From assembly GCF_026898115.1 (NCBI RefSeq), contig NZ_CP114036.1, positions 1,054,001-1,118,000 of the forward strand: DNA of 64,000 bases, read 5' to 3'. The notes under the pieces were generated by a model. It saw only the letters and a list, made by a program, of their open reading frames with translations. It had not been told where the DNA came from and did not search any database. Positions 15,902 through 23,274 of this stretch are shown piece by piece (the stretch's first letter is position 1; every line of letters starts with the position of its first letter). Source of the DNA: Streptomyces sp. S465. Lineage in GTDB: Bacteria; Actinomycetota; Actinomycetes; Streptomycetales; Streptomycetaceae. Both the position numbers and the translations under genes were made by a program.

Positions 15902-18396
15902 TCCGCCTTCCTGGCCAGATCCTGGGCGAGCGGCGTGGGCTCGCCACCGGTGTAGGTGATGTGCCACAGCGCCGACTTGGAGTCGGAGGTGAAGAAGCCG
16001 CGCCCGTAGTCGAGGACGTAGAGCGAGCCGTCCGGGGCGAACTTCCAGTCCATGAGGTTGCGGATGCCGTCGGCGCCCACTGGGATGATCTGCCTGAGGG
16101 ATTCGGCGTGCACCGGCAGCCCGCCCTTGCCGACGGTCTTGGGGTCGGTCAGCACCGCGTGGCGCGGCTGGTCGCCGTCGTAGAAGTCGCCGACGAACCA
16201 CTTGCCGTCCCAGTAGGCGGGCCACTTGGTGGTGGAGTCGCTGTCGGCGTCGTAGCGGTAGACCGGGCCGTTCATGGTGGCCTGCCCGCCGCCCTTGAGC
16301 CACGGCAGCAGGTATGTGGCCTTTGACGTCTCGTAGCTGGGGATGCCGTTCGCGTCCCGCGGGTAGTCGGGGGCGCCGCCCTGGGGTGAGTACCAGATGG
16401 TGTTCGCGGTGACCGGCGGCAGGTTCACCAGGCCGTCGTTGTTGGGGGACTCGTTCTTGGGGTGGTCGCAGTCGTACCACCCCAGGGGCTTGGTGGGATC
16501 GGGCAGGTTCCGGTCCCGGTAGGGCTGTTTGTTGCCCATGCAGAACGGCCAGCCGTGGTTGCCCGCCTTGGTGATGGCGGCGAAGGTGTCGTACTTGGCC
16601 GGGCCCCAGGTGGTGCTGGGCTCGCCCGCGTCGGGGCCGACCCACCCGGCGTAGAGGATGTCGGTCTTGGGGTCCACGAAGATCCGGGCCGGGTTGCGCA
16701 CCCCCATCACATAGATCTCGCCACGGGTCTTGCCGCCGCCCTCGTCGGGCTCCTCGCCGGTGAAGAGATTGCCCTCGGGGAGGGTGTAGGTGCCGTCGTC
16801 CTCGGGGTGGATCCGCAGGATCTTGCCGTTGAGGTTGTTGGTGTTGCCGGCGGTGCGGCGGGCGTCGGCGAAGGAGACGCCCTTGTAGTTCGGCTGCGGG
16901 TTGTTGCCGGAGTAGCCGTCGCTGAACTGGGAGGAGTTGTTGTCCCCGGTGGCGATGTAGAGGTTGCCCCTGGAGTCCCAGGACATCCCGCCGCCCGCGT
17001 GGCAGCAGCTGTGGATCTGGACCGGCCAGGAGAGCAGGACCTTCTCCGAGCTCAGGTCCAGCTTGTCGGTCGTCAGGTCCAGGGTGAACCGGGAGACGCG
17101 GCGCTCGGCCATCCGGGTGTCCCGGTTGATCCGGGAGTGCGGGGTGTAGTGGAGGTAGACCCAGCCGTTGCTGAGGAAGTCCGGGTCCAGCTCGATGCCG
17201 AGCAGCCCCTCCTCGTTCTTGACCAGCTCCTCGCCGCCGCCCTTGTTGCCGAAGACGGTCAGGGCGCCGGCGAGCGTGACCTTTCCGGTGGCGGGGTCGT
17301 AGACGTGGATCTGGCCCTGGCCCTTGCCGATCTCGGGGTCGTTCCAGTCGGTGACCACGGGCGCGCTGTTGTCACCGCCGCCCCGGCCGATGTAGAGCAC
17401 CCGGCCGTCCTTGGCCACGACAAGGCCGTGCGGCTCGCCGATCTGGTCGGACTGGCCCGGCTGATTGGGCTTGGTGACGCGCTCGGCCTCGTAGTTCGCG
17501 GAGATGGTGGCCTTGCAGTCGGCGCGGGAGAGACGGGTGGTCCACATCAGGGCGCCCCGCAGATGGGCCCGGAAGTCGGTCTCCTGGAAGCTGGAGACCG
17601 TACCGCCCATCCCGGTGTAGAAGGAGCGGCCGCCGTCGTAGTCCCGGCACCAGGAGATCGGGTGGTCCCAGCCGTTGGCACCGGCGCCCGGCTGGTAACT
17701 GGACTCCCGGACCCGGGCCACGGTGTGCACCGTGCCGGAGGGGTTGTCCCGCCAGTTGAGCCAGGTGTCGGTGCGCTTCCACTCCACCGGCAGCTCCTTG
17801 GTGGCCGGGTGGACGCGGTCGCCGACCTCCACCACGGCCCGCTGGGCGGTGGCCGGGCTCGTGGTGGCGGGGCGGGCGCCGATCAGCCCGGTGAACCAGT
17901 CGGAGTACGGCTCGTTGCGGGCCGCGTCACGGATGCCGAGGAAGCCGCCACCCGCCTCCATGTACGCCTCGAGTCCCGCCTCCTGCTCCGGGTCGAGCAC
18001 ATCCCCGGCGCCGGTCAGGAAGACCACGGCGTTGTACCTGCCGAGCCGGGGCTTGGTGAAGACCGAGGCGTCGGCGGTGGCGTCGACGGTGAACCGGGTC
18101 TCCGCCGGGCCCTGGTTGCCGATCTTCTCGATGGCCTCGATGCCCGCGTTCACCGTGGCCGGCTCGTCCCCCGCCGAGCCGTGGAAGACCAGCACCCGGA
18201 CGTCGGCACCGCCGGGCGGGGACGGCAGCGTGAGTGGCGCACGATCCTCGGGCCGGGCGCTGGCGGGGGTCCCGCCCAGCAGGCTCGCGGTGAGGGCGCC
18301 GAGGAGCAGTGCCGCCATCCCCGCGCGTCTCTTTCGCAGCCGACCGACTGTCAGTCCCGTCCCTTTGGAGGGCATTTGGTACGGTATGTCCCGCAT
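15898..18396 (-). CDS. Secreted ThuA-domain / PQQ-type glucose-sorbosone dehydrogenase fusion
   Basis: 832 residues. A basic start and hydrophobic stretch (MAALLLGALTASLLGGTPASA) form the signal. Residues about 65-280 are a ThuA-like class-I-glutamine-amidotransferase fold (VRVLVFHGSAGDE, VVFLTGAGDVL, GGGFLGIRDAA). Residues about 295-832 form the six-bladed propeller of soluble PQQ sugar dehydrogenases (EPHGLVVAKDGRVLYIG, IHSCCHAGGGMSWDSRGNLY, NNLNGKILRIHPEDDG, GEIYVMGVRNPARIFVD, HGWPFCMG). Such enzymes oxidise aldoses or sorbosone, passing electrons to an external acceptor. Start ATG 18396 is tentative; ATG 18375 is also possible. It overlaps the cupredoxin gene, and a laccase lies divergently 200 bases away. 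Fusions of ThuA with this propeller recur in actinobacteria. Confidence 0.85.
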   Translation of the reverse strand: MRDIPYQMPSKGTGLTVGRLRKRRAGMAALLLGALTASLLGGTPASARPEDRAPLTLPSPPGGADVRVLVFHGSAGDEPATVNAGIEAIEKIGNQGPAETRFTVDATADASVFTKPRLGRYNAVVFLTGAGDVLDPEQEAGLEAYMEAGGGFLGIRDAARNEPYSDWFTGLIGARPATTSPATAQRAVVEVGDRVHPATKELPVEWKRTDTWLNWRDNPSGTVHTVARVRESSYQPGAGANGWDHPISWCRDYDGGRSFYTGMGGTVSSFQETDFRAHLRGALMWTTRLSRADCKATISANYEAERVTKPNQPGQSDQIGEPHGLVVAKDGRVLYIGRGGGDNSAPVVTDWNDPEIGKGQGQIHVYDPATGKVTLAGALTVFGNKGGGEELVKNEEGLLGIELDPDFLSNGWVYLHYTPHSRINRDTRMAERRVSRFTLDLTTDKLDLSSEKVLLSWPVQIHSCCHAGGGMSWDSRGNLYIATGDNNSSQFSDGYSGNNPQPNYKGVSFADARRTAGNTNNLNGKILRIHPEDDGTYTLPEGNLFTGEEPDEGGGKTRGEIYVMGVRNPARIFVDPKTDILYAGWVGPDAGEPSTTWGPAKYDTFAAITKAGNHGWPFCMGNKQPYRDRNLPDPTKPLGWYDCDHPKNESPNNDGLVNLPPVTANTIWYSPQGGAPDYPRDANGIPSYETSKATYLLPWLKGGGQATMNGPVYRYDADSDSTTKWPAYWDGKWFVGDFYDGDQPRHAVLTDPKTVGKGGLPVHAESLRQIIPVGADGIRNLMDWKFAPDGSLYVLDYGRGFFTSDSKSALWHITYTGGEPTPLAQDLARKAE

Positions 18397-18597
18397 TGGT
18401 CACCCATCCCTCTCCTACCGGAAACACCGCTGAAGGAAGCTAGACGGCTTTTCGCAACCCGCCAATAGCTATGACCGCAACTCAACGAACTTTGTCCTGA
18501 GTGTGGATGAACGAGGATCCCCCGGCTACCGTGAGAAACGCCCCGGGGCAGCTGCGCATCGTCAACCGCAGGAGATCCACGGCGATTTGGGAGAACG

Positions 18598-19611
18598 ATG
18601 AGCGACGCACCCGGTATCACCTCCAGACGCGGTCTCAGCAGACGGCTGTTCACCGGCGGCGCGGCCGCCGCGGCCGTCGGACCGCTGGCCCTCACCTCCC
18701 CCGCCGCGGCGAAGGCACCGGCGGCTCCGGCGGCTCCCTCAGGGGGAGTCCGGACGGCGGCCGCGGGCGGAGTGGTCCGACATCTCACGCTCTACGCGGA
18801 GAAGCTGCCGGACGGCCAGATGGGCTACGGACTCGAGAAGGGCAAGGCCACCATCCCCGGTCCGCTGATCGAGCTGACCGAGGGCGACACCCTGCACATC
18901 GAGTTCGAGAACACCATGGACGTCACGGCCAGCCTCCATGTGCACGGCCTGGACTACGACGTCGCCAGCGACGGCACCCAGCTCAACCGCAGCGCCGTGG
19001 AGCCGGGCGGCACCCGCACCTACACCTGGCGCACCCACGCCCCGGGCAAGCGCGCCGACGGCACCTGGCGGCCGGGCAGCGCGGGCTACTGGCACTATCA
19101 CGACCACGCGGTGGGCACCCCGCACGGCACCGGCGGCCTGCGCAAGGGGCTGTACGGCCCGGTGGTGGTGCGGCGGGCGGGCGACATCCTGCCGGAGAAG
19201 CAGTTCACGATCGTCTTCAACGACATGACGATCAACAACAGGTCGGGGCATGACGCCCCCGAGTTCCGGGCCACGGTGGGCGACCGTGTCGAGATCATCA
19301 TGATCACGCACGGCGAGTACTACCACACCTTCCATATGCACGGGCACCGCTGGGCGGACAACCGCACCGGACTGCTGGCGGGCCCGGAGGACATGAGCCG
19401 GATCATCGACAACAAGATCACCGGGCCTGCCGACTCCTTCGGCTTCCAGGTGATCGCCGGGGAGAACGTCGGCGCGGGCGCCTGGATGTACCACTGCCAT
19501 GTCCAGAGCCACTCCGACATGGGCATGGCCGGGCTGTTCCTGGTCGCCAAGCCCGATGGCACCATCCCCGGCTACGACCCGCACCGGCTGAGCGCGCACC
19601 GCCCGGGATAG
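18598..19611 (+). CDS. Two-domain small laccase (multicopper oxidase, SLAC type)
   Basis: 337 residues, the size of Streptomyces SLAC rather than of three-domain laccases. The N terminus is a Tat signal ([13 protein letters not shown] then a hydrophobic stretch), meaning export in folded, copper-loaded form. Copper motifs in order are HVHG (about residue 116), HYHDH (about 166), HTFHMHGH (about 243) and [12 protein letters not shown] (about 300), supplying the type 1 and trinuclear sites. It oxidises phenols or one-electron donors and reduces O2 to water, active as a trimer. GGGAGA precedes ATG 18598. It is divergent from the PQQ dehydrogenase/cupredoxin pair, a context that suggests coupling. 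Confidence 0.93.
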   Translation: MSDAPGITSRRGLSRRLFTGGAAAAAVGPLALTSPAAAKAPAAPAAPSGGVRTAAAGGVVRHLTLYAEKLPDGQMGYGLEKGKATIPGPLIELTEGDTLHIEFENTMDVTASLHVHGLDYDVASDGTQLNRSAVEPGGTRTYTWRTHAPGKRADGTWRPGSAGYWHYHDHAVGTPHGTGGLRKGLYGPVVVRRAGDILPEKQFTIVFNDMTINNRSGHDAPEFRATVGDRVEIIMITHGEYYHTFHMHGHRWADNRTGLLAGPEDMSRIIDNKITGPADSFGFQVIAGENVGAGAWMYHCHVQSHSDMGMAGLFLVAKPDGTIPGYDPHRLSAHRPG

Positions 19612-19616
19612 CCGCC

Positions 19617-19663
19617 GGAACGGGCGACGGGGCGGGCCCGGCGGCCCGCCCCGTCCCCGTTCC
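19617..19663. terminator. Bidirectional terminator between laccase and protease genes
   Basis: Long stem: GGAACGGG plus GACGGGGCGGGCC pairs with GGCCCGCCCCGTC plus CCCGTTCC, with one bulged C and a 4-base loop. It lies between the convergent stops at 19611 and 19685. Confidence 0.85.
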
Positions 19664-19684
19664 GTCGGGTCCGGTCACGTGTTG

Positions 19685-20878
19685 TCAGGCGGTGTGCAGC
19701 GTCAGGCCGTACGCCGACAGGATCTCGTTGACCGGCTGGTACCACGTCTCGCCACCGCTGGTGCAGTTGCCCCAGCCGCCCGAGGTCACGCCCTGGGCCT
19801 GGTCGCCGCTGATGAACGAGCCCCCGGAGTCGCCGCCTTCGGCGCACACACTGGTCTTGGTCATCTGGTAGACGGCGCCCTGGCTGTAGTTCACCGTCTC
19901 GTTCTTGGCCAGCACCGTGCCGCAGTGCCAGTGGGTGGTGGAGCCGGAGCGGCAGATGGAGGCGCCGATCGGGGCCTCGGCGGAGCCGCGGACCAGCGCG
20001 TCCGACACGGTGCCCCAGCCGAGCACCACCGGCACGGTCCACCAGCCGCTGCCGACGTTGACGTACGCGTAGTCATTGCCGGGGAAGGAGGAGCCCTGGA
20101 AGTTGCCGATGTACGAGCCGTCCCAGCCGCTGACCGAGGCCCCCTTCTGGCCGCAGTGTCCGGCCGTGACGAAGCCGCCCTGGACCGAGAAGCCTATGGA
20201 GCAGCGCACATTGCCGGTGTAGTACGGGTCGCCGCCGACCGTGCCGGCGGCGAAGGTCGTCGGCGCTTGGGCGGGGGCCTTCTCGACGGTGACCGGGACC
20301 GACGCCGAGCGCTCGGCGTCGGTCAGGAACGCGCGGACATCGGCGTCGGCTTCGTGTCCGGAGCGGACCCGGACCACGACCCCGCCCGCCCGGGGGTCGA
20401 CGCTCCAGCTGCTCACCCCGGCCGGGGCGGCCTTCTTCTCGGCCTTCTGGTCGATGCGGGCCTTGGCCGCGTCGAGCGCGTCGGCGCTGTGCCGCACGAT
20501 CCGGGTGGTGGCGCCCGTGGCCCGTACCGACGCGGCCCGATCGGCGCTGGTGACGCCGACGACCAGCTTTCCGCTGTCCGCGTCGAACCACGAGCCGCCG
20601 TAGGAGGTGCCCGCGGCGCGCTTGGCCTTGGGCTCCAGCTTCATGGCGGCGGCCTCCTGGCTCAGCCGCGTGCGCGCCTGGTCCGCGGTGAGGCCGAGGT
20701 CCTGGCCGACCGCGCGGACGAGTGCGGCGGACGGCGCCGCCGCGGCGGCGGGCTTGGCCTCGGAGCGGTCGGCGCCGGACGCGGCGGCGGCGGTCGAGAA
20801 CGCCCCGCCGGCGCCCGAGAGGGCGCCCAGAACGAGCAGTGCGGACAGTCCGGCACGGACAACGGGCTTCCGTCTCAT
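19685..20878 (-). CDS. Streptogrisin-like secreted serine protease (S1E, alpha-lytic type) with pro-domain
   Basis: 397 residues: a signal peptide (about 1-35), an alpha-lytic-type pro-region (about 45-215, with LGLTADQARTRLSQEAAAMKLE and SSWSVDPRAGGVVVRV) that acts as folding chaperone, and a mature chymotrypsin fold. The triad is His in FVTAGHCG (about 240), Asp in GNDYAYVNV (about 267) and Ser in EGGDSGGSF (about 353). Disulfide cysteines flank each (RCSIGF/GHCG, SICRSG/HWHCG, SVCAEG/GNCTSG). ATG 20878 is chosen because AAGGGG lies 8 bases upstream and the longer frame lacks a signal. A LacI-type palindrome lies 27-40 bases upstream of the start. Confidence 0.93.
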   Translation of the reverse strand: MRRKPVVRAGLSALLVLGALSGAGGAFSTAAAASGADRSEAKPAAAAAPSAALVRAVGQDLGLTADQARTRLSQEAAAMKLEPKAKRAAGTSYGGSWFDADSGKLVVGVTSADRAASVRATGATTRIVRHSADALDAAKARIDQKAEKKAAPAGVSSWSVDPRAGGVVVRVRSGHEADADVRAFLTDAERSASVPVTVEKAPAQAPTTFAAGTVGGDPYYTGNVRCSIGFSVQGGFVTAGHCGQKGASVSGWDGSYIGNFQGSSFPGNDYAYVNVGSGWWTVPVVLGWGTVSDALVRGSAEAPIGASICRSGSTTHWHCGTVLAKNETVNYSQGAVYQMTKTSVCAEGGDSGGSFISGDQAQGVTSGGWGNCTSGGETWYQPVNEILSAYGLTLHTA

Positions 20879-20904
20879 GGAAGTTCCCCTTCTGCTGGGC
20901 AGGG

Positions 20905-20918
20905 TGAGAGCGCTTTCA
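20905..20918. promoter_or_regulatory. LacI-family-type operator upstream of the streptogrisin-like protease
   Basis: TGAGAGCGCTTTCA, a near-perfect palindrome around the CG centre of LacI-family operators (compare the TGGGAGCGCTCCCA of Streptomyces CebR). It lies between the protease start at 20878 and its upstream region, where a repressor would block transcription. No LacI gene is in the window. Confidence 0.5.
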
Positions 20919-20962
20919 CGACTCGATCGCGCAGAGCCTAGCGAGCCACGGAGAAAAGTCCA

Positions 20963-20988
20963 GACCATGACCGTACTCGGTCATGGTC
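20963..20988. promoter_or_regulatory. Perfect 10-bp dyad between the FadR-type regulator and the protease
   Basis: GACCATGACC and GGTCATGGTC separated by 6 bases, 85-110 bases upstream of the protease start and 60 bases past the regulator's stop (both minus strand). It could be the regulator's terminator or an operator for the protease promoter; no T tract follows. Confidence 0.5.
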
Positions 20989-21048
20989 AGGCACGGTGGC
21001 CCCGTCGGCGCGGTGGCCACATCGGCTTGAGGGAGGTCGGCCGCGGGC

Positions 21049-21759
21049 TCAGGTGGTTTCGTCCGGATTCCAGTTGAGCAGCCGCACCTGGGCGACGGTG
21101 CGGACGTGGCGGCGCATGGCCGCGGCGGCGGCCTTGGGCCGGCTCTCGGCGATGGCGTCCAGGATGCGCTGGTGCTGGGCGAGCGAGCGCTGGGGGCGGC
21201 CGGGCTGGCGCAGCGACTCCTCCCGGCTCTCGGTGATCTGGTCGGCGATCGAGCGCATGAACTCGGCGAGCAGCGGGCTGTGCGCCGCCGCGGTGACGGC
21301 GGCGTGGAAGCGGCGGTCGCCCTCGATGCCGTGGCGCCCGCACTCGATCTCGTCCTCCATCCAGTCCAGCGCCTGCCGCAGGGCCGTGAGGTCGTCGTCG
21401 GTGCGGCGCTCGGCGGCGAGTTCGGCGAGCTTGGTCTCCAACGCCTCACGGGCGTCGAGGACATCGGGCAGCCGGCGGCGGCGCTCCATCAGCCGCTCGA
21501 CGGGCTCGGTGGCAAGGCTGTCGCGCAGCAGGCACATCCCGCCGCCCTGGCGCACCTCGACCAGCCCCTGCACCTCCAGGACGACGATGGCCTGTTTCAC
21601 GGAGGCGCGGCTGATCCCGAGGCGCTGGGCCAGCTCGCGCTCGGTCGGCAGCCGGTCGCCCGCGCGCAGCCCGCCCTCCTCGACATAGGCCCGCAGCCGC
21701 TCCAGCACCTGCTCGTACAGGCGTTGACGGCTCATCGGGCGCAGCGCATCCCCGGTCAT
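21049..21759 (-). CDS. GntR-family regulator, FadR subfamily
   Basis: 236 residues. The winged helix is at about 12-75 (RLYEQVLERLRAYVEEGGLR, GDRLPTERELAQRLGISRAS, VRQGGGMCL). The all-helical FCD effector domain follows (DVLDAREALETKLAELAAER, GDRRFHAAVTAAAHSPLLAEFM, QHQRILDAIAESRPKAAAAAMRRH), with the D..H..H pattern that binds a metal and a carboxylate. It is divergent from a MatC-like dicarboxylate carrier, with ATTGGTC repeats between, so it very likely controls that carrier in response to an organic acid. A GGGGGGAG stretch precedes ATG 21759. Confidence 0.9.
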   Translation of the reverse strand: MTGDALRPMSRQRLYEQVLERLRAYVEEGGLRAGDRLPTERELAQRLGISRASVKQAIVVLEVQGLVEVRQGGGMCLLRDSLATEPVERLMERRRRLPDVLDAREALETKLAELAAERRTDDDLTALRQALDWMEDEIECGRHGIEGDRRFHAAVTAAAHSPLLAEFMRSIADQITESREESLRQPGRPQRSLAQHQRILDAIAESRPKAAAAAMRRHVRTVAQVRLLNWNPDETT

Positions 21760-21845
21760 ACGGACTCCCCCCCATCGCGGTTCGTGATCGCCCCGATCCG
21801 CAGCGTAGCACCGGGCGGCGCGGTGGCCCTGTGGGGCGGTGGAGC

Positions 21846-21877
21846 ATTGGTCGATTGGTCAATTGGCTGAGCCAATT
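21846..21877. promoter_or_regulatory. Candidate FadR-type operator: three 8-bp direct repeats plus a palindrome
   Basis: Three direct repeats ATTGGTCG, ATTGGTCA and ATTGGCTG occupy 21846-21869, and AATTGGCT/AGCCAATT at 21861-21877 is a perfect dyad around one G. TGGTC half-sites are typical for FadR/GntR proteins. A -35-like TTGACT at 21891 follows, pointing to the carrier gene. The block is AT-rich compared with its surroundings. Confidence 0.6.
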
Positions 21878-21992
21878 CGCCACCGACGTCTTGACTGTGG
21901 AACCACCCGGCCCGCAACGTGAGTCAGCCAGCGGCCACTTGGCCCGACCCGTCCCGGTCCGCCGACCGGGCCCCAGCGACCGGGAGCCCTCG

Positions 21993-23246
21993 ATGTCCGA
22001 CGAACTGATATCGATACTCGTGCTGGTGGTGGTCTTCGTCATCGCCACCACCCGGTCGATCAACATGGGCGCCCTGTCCTTCGCCGCCGCCTTCGGTGTG
22101 GGTGAACTGGTCGCCGACTTCGACGCGGACCACATCTTCGCCGGGTTCCCGGGCGATCTGTTCGTGGTGCTGGTGGGGGTGACGTATCTGTTCGCCCTCG
22201 CCCGCGCCAACGGCACCACCGACTGGCTGGTGCACGCCTCGATCCGGCTGGTGCGCGGGCGGGTGGCGCTGATCCCGTGGGTGATGTTCGCGATCAGCGG
22301 GGCGCTGACCGCGATCGGTGCGGTGAGCCCGGCGGCGGTCGCGATCGTCGCCCCGCTCGCGCTCTCCTTCGCCGCGCGGTACCGCATCAGCCCGCTGCTG
22401 ATGGGCGCCATGGTGGTGCACGGCGCCCAGGGCGGCGGCTTCTCCCCGATCAGCATCTACGGCTCGATCGTCAACGGCATCGTGGAGCGGGAGAAGCTCC
22501 CCGGCAACGAGGTCACGCTGTTCCTCGCGAGCCTGGTGGTCAACCTGGTCATCGCCGCCGTCGTCTTCGTCGTCTGCGGCGGGCTGAAGCTCCCCAGGAG
22601 TGCCGTCGCCGCCGAGGAGGAGGCGGGCGCGGCCGAGGCGGAGAGCCGTCTCTCCCCGGCCCGTATCGCCACGCTGGTGGCGCTGGTGGCGCTGGTGGTC
22701 GCGGTGCTCGCCTTCGATCTGGACGCCGGACTCACCTCGATCACGCTCGCCGTGGTCCTGAGCGTCTTCTGGCCGGACCACGGCAAGCGGGCCGTGAACG
22801 AGGTCACCTGGCCCACCGTGCTGCTGATCTGCGGCGTCCTCACCTACGTCGGGGTGCTGGACGAGATGGGCACCATCGACTACGCGGGCAGGGCGGTCAG
22901 CGACATCGGGGTTCCGCTGCTCGCCGCCCTGCTGCTCTGCTACATCGGCGCGATCGTCTCCGCGTTCGCGTCCTCGGTGGGCATCATGGGCGCGCTGATC
23001 CCGCTCGCCGTGCCCTTCCTCGCCCAGGGCGACATCGGCGCGGTGGGGATGATCTCGGCCCTCGCGGTGTCGGCGACCGTCGTGGACGTCAGCCCGTTCT
23101 CGACCAACGGAGCGCTGGTGCTGGCCAACGCGCCGGACGTGGACCGGGACCGGTTCTTCCGGCAGCTGATGATCTACGGCGGGATCATGGTGGTCGCGGT
23201 CCCCCCGGTCGTCTGGCTGACGATGGTGGTCCCAGGTCTGGGCTGA
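21993..23246 (+). CDS. SLC13-type dicarboxylate carrier, MatC-like
   Basis: 417-residue membrane protein with about 12 hydrophobic segments. The N terminus matches the MatC_N (malonate/dicarboxylate carrier) pattern: MGALSFAAAFGVGELVADFD, FPGDLFVVLVGVTYLFALA, and MVVHGAQGGGFSPISIYG. The second half repeats the fold (VLLICGVLTYVGVLDEMG, SSVGIMGALIPLAVPFL, DVSPFSTNGAL). It should import a C3-C5 dicarboxylate such as malonate with a cation. ATG 21993 is chosen because GGGAG lies 6 bases upstream; the longer GTG frame from 21831 would overlap the operator region. Regulated by the divergent FadR-type gene by inference. Confidence 0.85.
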   Translation: MSDELISILVLVVVFVIATTRSINMGALSFAAAFGVGELVADFDADHIFAGFPGDLFVVLVGVTYLFALARANGTTDWLVHASIRLVRGRVALIPWVMFAISGALTAIGAVSPAAVAIVAPLALSFAARYRISPLLMGAMVVHGAQGGGFSPISIYGSIVNGIVEREKLPGNEVTLFLASLVVNLVIAAVVFVVCGGLKLPRSAVAAEEEAGAAEAESRLSPARIATLVALVALVVAVLAFDLDAGLTSITLAVVLSVFWPDHGKRAVNEVTWPTVLLICGVLTYVGVLDEMGTIDYAGRAVSDIGVPLLAALLLCYIGAIVSAFASSVGIMGALIPLAVPFLAQGDIGAVGMISALAVSATVVDVSPFSTNGALVLANAPDVDRDRFFRQLMIYGGIMVVAVPPVVWLTMVVPGLG

Positions 23247-23274
23247 GGGCGTTCGGCCGAGGCCGGGCCGGAGT

